From Paenibacillus foliorum (lineage in GTDB: Bacteria > Bacillota > Bacilli > Paenibacillales > NBRC-103111), in NCBI RefSeq assembly GCF_013141765.1, contig NZ_WHOD01000079.1, forward strand, positions 1-64,000: DNA of 64,000 nucleotides. Direction: 5' to 3'. Position numbers and translations under genes: made by a program. The notes below the pieces were generated by a model. The model saw only the letters and a list, made by a program, of their open reading frames with translations. It did no database searches and was not told where the DNA came from. Positions 7,906 to 16,599 of the stretch are shown piece after piece; position 1 is the stretch's first letter; the number at the start of each line of letters is the position of its first letter.

Positions 7906-8964
7906 TTATTGCATATATTTTTTCCGAAGTCGGCGAATTTCGTCCATCAACTCTGTTCCGATAACCGATTCGTACTGCGGATAGATCGGCTCCCATGCCC
8001 TCATCCACTCTGAAAGCTGTTCCGTTGTCAACGAATTGATTTGTAATTGTGACTCCAGCTTTATTTTCTCGAACTGTTCATCATTCATCTGAATGGCATT
8101 GTGGTAGGCCCAAGCAGTCGTTTCCTTCATAGCTTGTTGAATTTGCAGTTGAATTTCTGGAGAAAGCTTCTGCCAAAAAGAGCGGTTCATCAGCACAGCA
8201 TAGCCGAGATAGCCATGGTTAGTTAGCGTCAAATATTTCTGAACTTTAAAAAACTTTTTAGAATAAATGTTGGTAATGGAATTTTCCTCGCCATCTACGG
8301 TCCCGCTCTCCAAGCCACGATAAACTAGATTAAATGGCATCTGTGTTGTTTTTGCGCCTAACAGTTGGAACTCGGCATCAAGCAGGGTGCTTCGCATCGT
8401 CCGAAGATGCTGTCCCTTCAGATCATCCGGCTGCAGAATCGGCCCCTTATTACTCGTAAGCTGCTTGAAACCGCTGCTCCAATAAGCGAGTCCTACCATA
8501 TTAACCTGATTTAACTGTTCAAACAGCAGCTTACCGATTTTACCCTCAAATGCTTCCTGGGCGGCTTCTTGCGTGAGAAATGCGTAAGGTAAATCCAGTA
8601 CCATCCATGACGGCAGCACTTCGGACATATTGGGAAACGACGGGGCGATCATCTGCACATTCCCCTTTTGCAAGGCTTCAATTTCATCCGGTTCCGCATA
8701 TAAAATGCTGTTCGGATACACCTCTACTTTCACACGGCCTTTTGTTTTTTCTTGAACAAGCCGGGCAAATTCCTGTGCCGCTAACCCCTTTGGGGTGTTT
8801 TCCGCTACAACATGACTGAACTTTATCACAGTCTGCTCGTCGAAACCGATCTGTTCATCATCATAAACGGCAGGGGTTTGCACAAAGCTCGGGTAAAAGC
8901 CGATAAATATAGCAATAGCAAGACCTAACACTACAATAACCGTTACACTTAAAAAGGATTTCAC
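7906..8964 (-). CDS. dctB: DctP/TRAP-type C4-dicarboxylate-binding protein, DctB-like
   Basis: This is an exported, membrane-anchored binding protein of the DctP/TRAP family. A single hydrophobic segment at about residues 4-25 acts as signal anchor and lacks a lipobox. The family segments IKFSHVVAENTPKG, the LDLPYAF strand and the EENSITNIYSKKFF block are clear. In Bacillus subtilis the DctB protein of this family does not feed a TRAP permease; it presents fumarate or succinate to the sensor kinase DctS. The same arrangement is found here: it is divergent from dctS-dctR with dctP just beyond, and no TRAP permease genes are nearby. A sensing role is therefore inferred. The length of 352 residues is normal. 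The start ATG at 8964 follows a purine-rich site. Confidence 0.85.
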   Translation of the reverse strand: MKSFLSVTVIVVLGLAIAIFIGFYPSFVQTPAVYDDEQIGFDEQTVIKFSHVVAENTPKGLAAQEFARLVQEKTKGRVKVEVYPNSILYAEPDEIEALQKGNVQMIAPSFPNMSEVLPSWMVLDLPYAFLTQEAAQEAFEGKIGKLLFEQLNQVNMVGLAYWSSGFKQLTSNKGPILQPDDLKGQHLRTMRSTLLDAEFQLLGAKTTQMPFNLVYRGLESGTVDGEENSITNIYSKKFFKVQKYLTLTNHGYLGYAVLMNRSFWQKLSPEIQLQIQQAMKETTAWAYHNAIQMNDEQFEKIKLESQLQINSLTTEQLSEWMRAWEPIYPQYESVIGTELMDEIRRLRKKYMQ

Positions 8965-9317
8965 TCAGGACTACGCCCCTTTTTGTTAATGTATACGAAA
9001 CTCAAACTGTTTTGCTCAGGGCTAGAATCAGTGCTTTACAAGTTTAACTTGATTTGCGACGCTAATTTGGCAATTTCCTCTGTATGGAGCTATTTTAGAC
9101 TAAATAGAGATAGGTTTTCCAGCAATTTGCTCAGTCATAGGATTGAAGACAAAACTAGCGGGAGGTTTTTCAGTTCGTGCTTCCCTAGGCCGTTTCTGAA
9201 TCGACAGGCGGTCAAACCGAGCTGGTTCCCATCTATAAGGTTTTAAATAGAAGTTTTTGCTTCCATTCTTCTTTATTGTATGATGGTACTAAGATACCAT
9301 AAGAAAGCAGGTCATGT
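8965..9317. promoter_or_regulatory. Divergent control region between dctB and dctS
   Basis: This 353-bp gap separates two diverging genes. Near its right end a palindrome ATGGTA-N6-TACCAT lies at 9283-9300, overlapping a possible -10 hexamer TATGAT (9279-9284) with TTGCTT (9257-9262) 16 bp upstream. It is a plausible regulator site just ahead of dctS, possibly for autoregulation. The rest of the gap shows no further structure that I can name. Confidence 0.35.
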
Positions 9318-10970
9318 ATGCTGCAGCGTTTGAAGATTAGTTGGAAAATTACGATATTCTCTTTCGGCATCGTGGTTTTTTCCATGTTGATCGGCGGCAC
9401 TATTCTTGTCGGGTCGATTGTGAGCTTGAAGGAAGAGGAGCTAGGGCGCCGGCTTCTCGTTACGGCGCGAACTGTAGCGCAGATGCCTGAGGTGACCGAA
9501 GGCATCCCCGCACAGCAGCAGCCGGCGATCCAAGCATCGGCTGAGCGCATTCGCATCATCAACGACGTCACCTACGTCGTTGTAATGGATCTGAACCGGG
9601 TAAGGCTGTCGCACCCGGTTCAGGCCAACATCGGCACCCCTTCGGGAGGGGCCGATGAAGGGCCTGCCTTTGCCGAGCACACTTACGTGTCCAAGGCAAA
9701 GGGAAAGCTGGGCACGGCGCTGCGCGCATTCGTGCCCGTAATGAACGCCGACCATGTTCAGGTCGGCGTAGTTCTGGTCGGGCAGCTGCTGCCGAGTATC
9801 GCGCAGGTGATGCTTGGTTTAAGCGGGCAAGCCTATGTGATTCTGCTGCTGACGCTGCTGTTCGGTATCTTGGGCTCATGGAAGCTGGCCCAGCATATTA
9901 AGCTGCAGATGTTCGAGCTGGAGCCCCACGAGATTGCCCGGCTGTTGGTAGAACGGACAGCTACGTTCCACGCCATGCATGAGGGCGTTATCGCAATCGA
10001 CAAGGATGAGCGGATTACGATCTTTAATGATAAAGCCAAGCAAATGCTAAAAATAGAGGGGCATGTGATCGGCAAGTCCATTCGCGAGGTCATTCCTGAT
10101 ACACGACTGCCGGAAATACTGGATCTCAATCATCCTATCTATAATCAAGAGCTCTATGTCAGCGCGGCGCATATTATGAGCAATCGTGTGCCGATTAAAG
10201 TAAACGGACAGACGGTAGGTGCTGTCGCTATTTTCCAGGACCGTACGGAAGTAACCCGGATTGCCGAAGAGCTGACGGGTGTAAAAACCTTCGTAGATGC
10301 GCTGCGTGTGCAAAACCATGAATATATGAACAAGCTGCATACCATAGGCGGATTAATTCAGCTCGGGAACAAAGAGAAGGCATTGAATTATTTGTTCGAA
10401 ATTACAGAGCAGAAAGAAGAGCTCACCCGTTTTCTCAGCCAGAATATCAAAGACGATAGCTTAACAGGCCTTTTGTTAGGAAAAATCAGTCGCGGTCAAG
10501 AGCTGGGTATTACAGTTTCGATAGATCGTGAAAGCCATTTGATGCGTTTCCCCGATCTGCTTGATCATCACGACTTTGTGGTGCTAGTGGGCAATTTAGT
10601 TGAAAATGCATTCGATGCTCTACAGAGTAAGCTGGATCAACTGGATAAGAGGGTATTTATCAGTATAGAGCAGAATGAAGATGTTCTATCCATTCTCATA
10701 GAGGATAACGGAGGTGGAATGGAGGCATCCGTTCAGCAGCATATTTTCGAACAGGGCTTTACGACTAAAGGAACTAAAGGGCGTGGCATAGGGCTCTATC
10801 TATTGGCAGCTATTGTGCAAAAAGGAGCAGGAACTGTACGGGTCGATTCAGTACCTGACGAAGGTACGGCTTTTATGATATCCTTTCCCATGCAAGCGTC
10901 AGTGGAAAGTATGAAGGAACGCGGGAACACGAAAACAGTGGATACCGAATGGGAACAGAAGGAGGATTAG
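9318..10970 (+). CDS. dctS: CitA/DcuS-type sensor histidine kinase, DctS-like
   Basis: Membrane sensor kinase of the CitA/DcuS/DctS family, predicted to respond to external C4-dicarboxylates and phosphorylate DctR. Two transmembrane helices (about residues 11-33 and 172-190) bracket an extracytoplasmic PAS-like domain. A cytoplasmic PAS domain follows (about 205-310), then the phospho-accepting H334 in LRVQNHEYMNKLHT, and an HATPase domain with NLVENAFDAL, EDNGGGM and GIGLYLL boxes. The length of 550 is normal. The stop is six bases before dctR. The part coding for the extracytoplasmic domain (about 9420-9800) is markedly richer in GC than the rest of the gene. Confidence 0.9.
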   Translation: MLQRLKISWKITIFSFGIVVFSMLIGGTILVGSIVSLKEEELGRRLLVTARTVAQMPEVTEGIPAQQQPAIQASAERIRIINDVTYVVVMDLNRVRLSHPVQANIGTPSGGADEGPAFAEHTYVSKAKGKLGTALRAFVPVMNADHVQVGVVLVGQLLPSIAQVMLGLSGQAYVILLLTLLFGILGSWKLAQHIKLQMFELEPHEIARLLVERTATFHAMHEGVIAIDKDERITIFNDKAKQMLKIEGHVIGKSIREVIPDTRLPEILDLNHPIYNQELYVSAAHIMSNRVPIKVNGQTVGAVAIFQDRTEVTRIAEELTGVKTFVDALRVQNHEYMNKLHTIGGLIQLGNKEKALNYLFEITEQKEELTRFLSQNIKDDSLTGLLLGKISRGQELGITVSIDRESHLMRFPDLLDHHDFVVLVGNLVENAFDALQSKLDQLDKRVFISIEQNEDVLSILIEDNGGGMEASVQQHIFEQGFTTKGTKGRGIGLYLLAAIVQKGAGTVRVDSVPDEGTAFMISFPMQASVESMKERGNTKTVDTEWEQKED

Positions 10971-10976
10971 TCCGTT

Positions 10977-11699
10977 ATGAGCGAACGGTTAATGAAGGTG
11001 CTGTTAATCGAAGACGATCCTATGGTGCAAGAGGTTAACAAGCAATTTGTCGAACGAGTTCGCGGCTTCCAAGTCACAGGTGTGGCCAGCACAGGCTTGG
11101 AGGGGATGGAGCTGCTTCGAAAGCTGGAGCCGGATTTGGTTATCCTCGACATCTTCATGCCGCTGCAGGATGGATTGGAAACTTTAACACAAATCCGACG
11201 CCAGCAGCTGTCGGTGGATGTTATGGTCATTAGTGCTGCGAACGATCAGCATACTATTGGTCGGATGCTGCAAAATGGGGCAGTAGACTATATTATAAAG
11301 CCGTTCAAATTTGAACGTGTTAAACAAGCCTTGGAGCAGTACCGGAGCATGAAAGGCCTGCTCGAAAAGGACGGAGCCGTATCGCAAAACGAGCTGGACC
11401 GGTTGCTGTTTGGCTCTGATGCACGAAATGCTAGCAATCCCCGGGTAATACCTGATACGGAAGCAACGGCAGATCAGCTGCCCAAAGGCTTGCAAGGGAT
11501 TACTTTGAAGCAGATTACCCTATTTTTATTAGACAATCCTCATCCTTTGTCGGCTGAAGAAGTGGCGGAAGGAGTAGGCATAGCCCGAGTCACAGCACGC
11601 AGATACTTGGACTATTTAGAGAAGTCAGGCAAGGTCCGTCTCGATCTCCAATATGGGATAGGCCGTCCGGTTAACAAGTATGTGATATCACAGCATTAA
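10977..11699 (+). CDS. dctR: CitB-family response regulator, DctR-like
   Basis: Partner of the upstream kinase. The receiver domain has the acidic pair in LLIEDDP, the phosphorylated D58 in LVILDIFMP and the conserved K in YIIKPFKFERV. A C-terminal DNA-binding domain starts near residue 175 (LKQITLFLLDNPHPLSAEEVAEGVGIARVTARRYLDY is its core region, described here by parts: helix-turn-helix GIARVTARRYLDYLE). This layout is typical of the CitB/DcuR/DctR group. The start ATG follows the kinase stop by six bases, and an ATG five codons on (10992) is an alternative. It is expected to activate dctP in response to fumarate, succinate or malate; that target is inferred from the B. subtilis system. 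Confidence 0.88.
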   Translation: MSERLMKVLLIEDDPMVQEVNKQFVERVRGFQVTGVASTGLEGMELLRKLEPDLVILDIFMPLQDGLETLTQIRRQQLSVDVMVISAANDQHTIGRMLQNGAVDYIIKPFKFERVKQALEQYRSMKGLLEKDGAVSQNELDRLLFGSDARNASNPRVIPDTEATADQLPKGLQGITLKQITLFLLDNPHPLSAEEVAEGVGIARVTARRYLDYLEKSGKVRLDLQYGIGRPVNKYVISQH

Positions 11700-11722
11700 T
11701 AAAAGATTATTCTCTTGGATTC

Positions 11723-11772
11723 AAGCACCATTCTGATTAAAGGATATTCCTTGTCAGAATGGTGCTTTTTTA
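11723..11772 (+). terminator. Intrinsic terminator after dctR
   Basis: AAGCACCATTCTGA (11723-11736) pairs perfectly with TCAGAATGGTGCTT (11754-11767), followed by a T-run. It separates dctSR transcription from dctP. Confidence 0.88.
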
Positions 11773-11888
11773 CGTTTCGTTCAAGACCAAAAAGACCAAA
11801 AATACCAATAAGGCCAAATGATTCACAAATTATATTGTAAGCGATATCATAAGTCCATGGAATCAACAAGAAAGTGAAGTGGTGCAAC

Positions 11889-12119
11889 ATGATCAATCCT
11901 GAAGCCGTCAAGTCATGGAAGGAAAAATGGTACGGTTCAAGCGGTATGTAGATGTTTACTTTTCCCCACCATTCTTAATACAGAAGATAGAAACTCCAAG
12001 TTTGTGGAGACTATAAAGCTGAACAAATTGAAAGCGATTTCAGTATTGAAAATGAAGAACGGATTCAACTTTATCTCTACCTAACGGTTTCAACCGGATG
12101 GTTGAAGAGCATCAACTAA
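11889..12119 (+). pseudogene. Possible decayed coding fragments in the dctR-dctP gap
   Basis: The 446-bp gap between dctR and the dctP start holds two protein-like fragments that cannot be one gene. An ATG at 11889 opens a 20-codon stretch ending at 11951, and a second frame of about 43 codons (11991-12119) encodes an acidic, well-behaved sequence around AEQIESDFSIENEERIQ before stopping 26 bases ahead of the dctP start. I do not recognise the family. It may be a gene reduced by frameshifts or chance open frame. The rest of the gap must hold the dctP promoter and the DctR site, which I could not place. Confidence 0.25.
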
Positions 12120-12145
12120 TTTTACACAAGAAAAGAGGAATTTCT

Positions 12146-13459
12146 ATGAGAATCAATTTAAAAAACTTGACTGTGCAAGTGCTGATTGCGATCGTGCTTG
12201 GGATTGCCATCGGACAGTTTTTCCCGACAATAGGCGTCCAGCTTAAAGTACTTGGTGATATTTTCGTCAAGATGATCAAAATGGTTATCGCACCAATCGT
12301 ATTCTTCACTATCGTTATCGGTTTTGCCAATATGGGTGACATGAAAAAAGTAGGCCGTATCGGCGGAAAAGCGGTGCTATACTTCGAAATCATTACTACA
12401 TTTGCCATGGCGATAGGAATCGCGGTCATGTACCTGGTCAGTCCAGGTTCAGGTATGGATACCAGCAAAGTAGGCGCCAGCGCTGCGGAAGTTGCTAAGT
12501 TCGCGAAGCAAGCTTCGGATACTCCGCACGGTTTTATGGATTTCATTGTCAGCGTTATTCCAGATAGTGTTGTAGGCGCGCTTGCCAAGGGAGAAATGCT
12601 TCCTGTTCTGTTTTTCTCCGTATTGTTCGGCTTGGCTATGGCTGGGCTTGGTGAGAAAGCAAAACCGGTAACCCGCTTTTTTGAGAAAATGAATGAAGTT
12701 TTCTTTAGACTCGTTAGTATTATTATGCGCTTCTCTCCATTTGCAGCTGGTGGCGCGATGGCTTATACTATTGGAAAATTCGGTGTAGGGTCCTTATTCT
12801 CACTAGGAAAAATGATGGGTTCGGTTTACATTACGATGTTTCTGTTCGTCGTTGTCATATTAGGATTGGTGGCAAGAATTTATGGCTTTAGTATTTTCAA
12901 TCTGATCAAATTCATTAAAGAAGAAATATTGCTTGTGCTTGGTACCTCATCATCCGAATCAGCTTTGCCACGGTTAATGGAACGTCTGGAGAAATACGGC
13001 TGCTCCAAATCCGTAGTCGGCTTGGTTGTTCCAACAGGTTATTCCTTTAATCTCGATGGAACATCGATCTATCTGTCCATGGCAGCCCTGTTCATCGCTC
13101 AGGCTTATGGGATTGAGCTGACGTTGCTGCAAGTAGTGACACTACTCGGCGTACTTATGCTTACCTCGAAAGGAGCTGCGGGGGTTACAGGCTCAGGCTT
13201 CATTACATTGGCCGCTACCTTAACCGCTATTCCGGGGAATGTTATCCCTATCGAAGGTATGGCCTTATTGCTTGGTGTTGATCGCTTTATGTCTGAAGCC
13301 CGTGCTATAACGAACTTGATCGGTAACAGCGTTGCTACAGTTGTTATTGCAAAAAGCGAGAATCAGTTCCGCACGCAAACGGAGGAGGCCTCTGCAGACT
13401 CTACTGCTCAAGATGGCATCTATATCGGCAGTAATTTAGCAGCTTCTCCCGAAGCTTAA
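12146..13459 (+). CDS. dctP: C4-dicarboxylate:cation symporter (DAACS family), DctP-like
   Basis: Membrane symporter that takes up succinate, fumarate or malate with sodium ions or protons. The N-terminus MRINLKNLTVQVLIAIVLGI aligns with the start of Bacillus DctP, which is why I place the start at ATG 12146 (AGAGGA site eight bases upstream) and not at the in-frame ATG 12098. Family motifs are the serine-rich hairpin TSSSESALPR, the sodium-site segment SFNLDGTSIYLSMAALF, and GAAGVTGSGF. About eight membrane segments plus two re-entrant loops fit the 437 residues. It stands alone downstream of dctSR, behind its own leader, and is probably the main target of DctR. Confidence 0.92.
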   Translation: MRINLKNLTVQVLIAIVLGIAIGQFFPTIGVQLKVLGDIFVKMIKMVIAPIVFFTIVIGFANMGDMKKVGRIGGKAVLYFEIITTFAMAIGIAVMYLVSPGSGMDTSKVGASAAEVAKFAKQASDTPHGFMDFIVSVIPDSVVGALAKGEMLPVLFFSVLFGLAMAGLGEKAKPVTRFFEKMNEVFFRLVSIIMRFSPFAAGGAMAYTIGKFGVGSLFSLGKMMGSVYITMFLFVVVILGLVARIYGFSIFNLIKFIKEEILLVLGTSSSESALPRLMERLEKYGCSKSVVGLVVPTGYSFNLDGTSIYLSMAALFIAQAYGIELTLLQVVTLLGVLMLTSKGAAGVTGSGFITLAATLTAIPGNVIPIEGMALLLGVDRFMSEARAITNLIGNSVATVVIAKSENQFRTQTEEASADSTAQDGIYIGSNLAASPEA

Positions 13460-13467
13460 TAGTCCTC

Positions 13468-13512
13468 AAAAAAAGCCATTCCTTCTCTAACAAGAAGCGA
13501 ACGGCTTTTTTG
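13468..13512 (+). terminator. Intrinsic terminator after dctP
   Basis: AAAAAAGCC near 13470 pairs with GGCTTTTTT near 13503, with an inner CTTCT/AGAAG stem. The A-run and T-run suggest it also serves the convergent YdcF-family gene. Confidence 0.75.
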
Positions 13513-13574
13513 TTCGAGTGAACCGAATGCTTCACCTATTCACCTCCAAATCGGCAGACGGATTTACTGCTGAG

Positions 13575-14324
13575 TTAGTGAAATAACAATTCGATCAGTC
13601 CTAAGTACTCTTTGGCCGCTAACGAGCTTTTTTGCAAGCCATCGGATGAGGGCAGCAGTGAGCTTAAAGAAGCCGAATAGGGTTGAGGTACTAGAAAATC
13701 CGCAGGATAAGGTGTAGTAGAAGCACCAAGCTGTTTAAAATTTTCGACAGATCTTGGAATATGAAAGGCCGATGTCACCAAGATAGGCTTGGTAAAGTTT
13801 TTTTGCTTTAAGATTTCTACTGTATTTATAGCATTTTCCTTGGTGTTCCGGCTTCTGTCATCAAGTAATATGGACGACTCCGCTACTCCAAGAGCAAGCA
13901 GGTTCCGTTTGCAGATTTGGCCTTCATTACCTGAGTCTTCATAAACCTGTCCCCCGGATATGATAATCGGCAGGTTCGTGCTCTTATGCAGCTTATACGC
14001 CGTAACAAGCCGGTTCATGGTATAGCCAGTTAAATTTCCGCTGCCGTCTACGTCAGGGGTATTTCCTACAGCGCCACCTGTTAGCAGGACGATTACATCG
14101 CCTTGAACAGTGACGGGAGGCGCGTAGCGGTGTTCGAGGTAGCCGATCAGGGTGTTTCCAGCAATGGGTGTGCAAAGGAGATAGATGATAGCAATAGCTG
14201 CCCACAACAGCTTAGCGGCGGCACGTTCCCTTTTACGCAACCAAAGATTGAACAGAACGAGAATGGTAATAAAAAGTCCTGGCGGGATGAAAAAAGTATA
14301 GATGTATTTAATGATATAAAGCAT
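13575..14324 (-). CDS. YdcF/SanA-family (DUF218) membrane protein
   Basis: The protein has two or three N-terminal membrane helices (through about residue 60 of the shortened form) and then a DUF218 domain with VIVLLTGGAV, IIISGGQVYEDSGNE, DDRSRNTKENA and VTSAFHIPRS, the conserved blocks of the YdcF/ElyC/SanA group. Members are tied to envelope integrity or to unidentified nucleotide-dependent reactions; the exact substrate is not known. I choose the ATG at 14324, since AAGGAG lies at the proper distance upstream. A start at 14357 is open but has no site. It is a single gene convergent with dctP and divergent from the sugar transporter. Confidence 0.82.
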   Translation of the reverse strand: MLYIIKYIYTFFIPPGLFITILVLFNLWLRKRERAAAKLLWAAIAIIYLLCTPIAGNTLIGYLEHRYAPPVTVQGDVIVLLTGGAVGNTPDVDGSGNLTGYTMNRLVTAYKLHKSTNLPIIISGGQVYEDSGNEGQICKRNLLALGVAESSILLDDRSRNTKENAINTVEILKQKNFTKPILVTSAFHIPRSVENFKQLGASTTPYPADFLVPQPYSASLSSLLPSSDGLQKSSLAAKEYLGLIELLFH

Positions 14325-14723
14325 TAGCCTACTCCTTGCTCCTGAAACTAGTGTCAATTAATCGAAATTGATCTTCATGTAATATCTTACCAGAAATCAA
14401 TACGGTTGCAAAAAACTACTTTGAAGGCGCCCTTGTTGATCTGAATGGATCGCTGAGGACAGCCTTTTTCTTTTTTGAAAATAAATAGGTTCTGGAACTC
14501 ACTGAAACCTGCTTTGTTCGCGCACCTATGTTGGCAAATGATTATGATGTTCTGTAAATGATTACTGCCCGTTTCTTTGTTATTAATGTCAGTTCAAGGC
14601 AGGTGGTTGGCTGCTGATTATAGACTGAACTACATTATACGAATTACATTGTGATAGAGCCGGAACCAAGATTTCGGAGGAAGTGTCGAGTGGGTATTAT
14701 GGCTTGTTATTTTTAATAAGGAG
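14325..14723. other. Gap ahead of the sugar ABC operon
   Basis: A 399-bp gap between diverging genes. A weak imperfect stem-loop at about 14427-14470 ends in a T-rich tract (GCCTTTTTC) and may be a relic terminator. A TTGGCT hexamer at 14607 with TACATT 18 bp later is a possible but weak promoter for the permease operon. A clean catabolite-response element was not found. Confidence 0.3.
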
Positions 14724-15653
14724 GTGAAGAAGATCGTACACAAATTCATGAATAGAAGCAGGGGCGACTTTACAAGAAACGGCTGGCTGTACCTCATGCT
14801 GCTGCCCGGGCTGCTGTATTTTATTTTGTTCAAGTATATGCCGATGTGGGGACTGTTGATTTCCTTTCAAAATTATCAGCCAGCGCTTGGTTTATGGGGG
14901 AGCAAATGGGTAGGAGCAGCGAATTTTGCCCGTTTTTTTGGGGAACCGACCTTTTGGATGTTATTTCGCAATACGACTATTTTAGCGGTTTATAATATTT
15001 TTATTTTTTTTCCGTTGCCGATTATTGTGGCTCTTCTGTTAAATGAATTGCGAGTGCAATGGTTTAAGCGTTCTGTTCAGACGCTAATCTACATCCCCCA
15101 CTTTTTCTCCATGGTAGTTGTTGTGGCTGTAACTTATGTGCTTTTTACAACCGAAGGAGGAATGGTCAACGAATCGTTAGCTGGGTTAGGTGTGGATAAG
15201 GTGAACTTTTTGACAGAGCCTGAGTGGTTCAGACCTATGGTGACGCTTCAGATCATATGGAAAGAAACGGGCTTCGGGACGATCATCTTTCTCGCCGCAT
15301 TGGCAGGGATAGATCCGCAATTGTACGAAGCTGCAAAAATAGATGGGGCTAACCGGTGGCATCAGCTCAGGCATATAACCCTTCCCGCGATTAAAGGCAC
15401 GATCATCGTCCTGCTCATCCTGCGGCTCGGTCACTTTTTGGATACAGGGTTCGAACAGATGCTGCTAATGATCAATGCTTTGAATCGCGACGTGGGTGAA
15501 GTGTTCGATACGTACGTCTACACTAGCGGTATCCTAGAAGGCCAATTCAGCTATTCGACCACTGTAGGGCTTTTTAAATCGGTAGTAGGGCTTATCCTCG
15601 TCGTCGCGGCTAACCGGATAGCCCGTAAACTGGGGGAAGAAGGAGTGTATTGA
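14724..15653 (+). CDS. Sugar ABC transporter permease, LplB/YtcP type
   Basis: Inner-membrane permease of a carbohydrate importer. Six hydrophobic segments are visible, with the typical LplB start LMLLPGLLYFILFKYMPMWG and the EAA loop EAAKIDGANRWHQLRHITLP that contacts the ATPase. The frame opens with GTG at 14724, but that codon is part of the very strong site AAGGAGGTGA (14718-14727) and so can hardly be the start. The site would place initiation at ATC 14733, and ATG 14748 is 23 bases beyond the site core. I keep the longest frame and flag the start as open. No ATPase gene is near; such systems usually share an MsmX-like ATPase coded elsewhere. It pairs with the next permease. Confidence 0.9.
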   Translation: MKKIVHKFMNRSRGDFTRNGWLYLMLLPGLLYFILFKYMPMWGLLISFQNYQPALGLWGSKWVGAANFARFFGEPTFWMLFRNTTILAVYNIFIFFPLPIIVALLLNELRVQWFKRSVQTLIYIPHFFSMVVVVAVTYVLFTTEGGMVNESLAGLGVDKVNFLTEPEWFRPMVTLQIIWKETGFGTIIFLAALAGIDPQLYEAAKIDGANRWHQLRHITLPAIKGTIIVLLILRLGHFLDTGFEQMLLMINALNRDVGEVFDTYVYTSGILEGQFSYSTTVGLFKSVVGLILVVAANRIARKLGEEGVY

Positions 15654-16537
15654 CAGCTATGCCTTACAGAAATTCTATAACCGGAACCTTGTTCGATATT
15701 TGCAATTATGTATTTCTTGCCTTTATTGCGCTGCTTACCCTGTTTCCATTTCTTCATATTCTGGCTGGCTCGCTGGCATCGGCTAAGGAGGTGCTGAACA
15801 GCACATTTATTTTAGTGCCGAAGCAGCTCTCGCTTGAAGCGTACCGGTATATTTTTTCTGAAAGCACATTGTCCCGCAGCTTGGGGGTAACGATATTTAT
15901 TACGGTTGTGGGCACTTTATTCAATATGGCGATGACTGCTCTAATGGCGTATCCGCTATCACGAGACATTCCAAGAAAGCGTCTGATTATGCTCCTGGTC
16001 GTGTTCACTATGCTGTTCAGTGGAGGCATGATCCCATCGTTTCTCGTTGTGAAATCGCTAGGGCTTTTGAATTCGTATTGGTCGTTATGGCTTCCCGGAG
16101 CCATCAATCCGTTTTATTTGATCATATTGGTTAATTTCTTTAAGCAGCTGCCCGTTGAATTTGAGGAATCGGCCAAAATTGACGGGTGCAGCGATCCTGC
16201 GATTTTATGGAAAATCATCATTCCGCTTTCACTGCCGGCGATAGCAACGTTCTCACTATTCTACGCGGTGGGGCATTGGAACACTTTTTTTCAGGCGCTT
16301 ATCTACATTAATGATGCTGCAAAATGGCCTATTCAGGTGCTGCTGCGGCAAATCGTCATTATGTCGTCGGGAGGGATCGGAGATGCCAGCTTCAGCAGTG
16401 AAGCGTTGTATCAGGTTCCGCCGCAAACGGTAAAAATGGCTGTCATCGTTGTCTCAACGCTGCCGATTATAGCGGTTTATCCATTTCTTCAAAAGCATTT
16501 TGCCAAAGGTGTGCTGCTTGGGTCGATTAAAGGATAA
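15650..16537 (+). CDS. Sugar ABC transporter permease, LplC/YtcP type
   Basis: Second permease of the pair, 295 residues with six membrane segments. Its EAA loop reads EESAKIDGCSDPAILWKIII. TTG at 15650 overlaps the stop of the first permease (TTGA) and has GAAGGAG five bases upstream; ATG 15659 is an alternative start. Together the two permeases form the channel for the lipoprotein-bound sugar coded by the next gene. Systems of this type import oligosaccharides such as rhamnogalacturonan or mannan fragments; the neighbouring alpha-mannosidase and the PL22-like protein suggest plant-wall or N-glycan-like fragments, which is inference. Confidence 0.9.
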   Translation: MTAMPYRNSITGTLFDICNYVFLAFIALLTLFPFLHILAGSLASAKEVLNSTFILVPKQLSLEAYRYIFSESTLSRSLGVTIFITVVGTLFNMAMTALMAYPLSRDIPRKRLIMLLVVFTMLFSGGMIPSFLVVKSLGLLNSYWSLWLPGAINPFYLIILVNFFKQLPVEFEESAKIDGCSDPAILWKIIIPLSLPAIATFSLFYAVGHWNTFFQALIYINDAAKWPIQVLLRQIVIMSSGGIGDASFSSEALYQVPPQTVKMAVIVVSTLPIIAVYPFLQKHFAKGVLLGSIKG

Positions 16538-16599
16538 CATTGTGGACCTGCAATGCTGTCATTTAATATATAATTATATTTGAAAGGTAGGATAAAAAC

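Noticed and set aside
7906..8964. Part of a TRAP transporter
   Set aside because: The family fits, but no DctQ or DctM genes are present; the DctB-DctS-DctR-DctP order indicates a sensing role.
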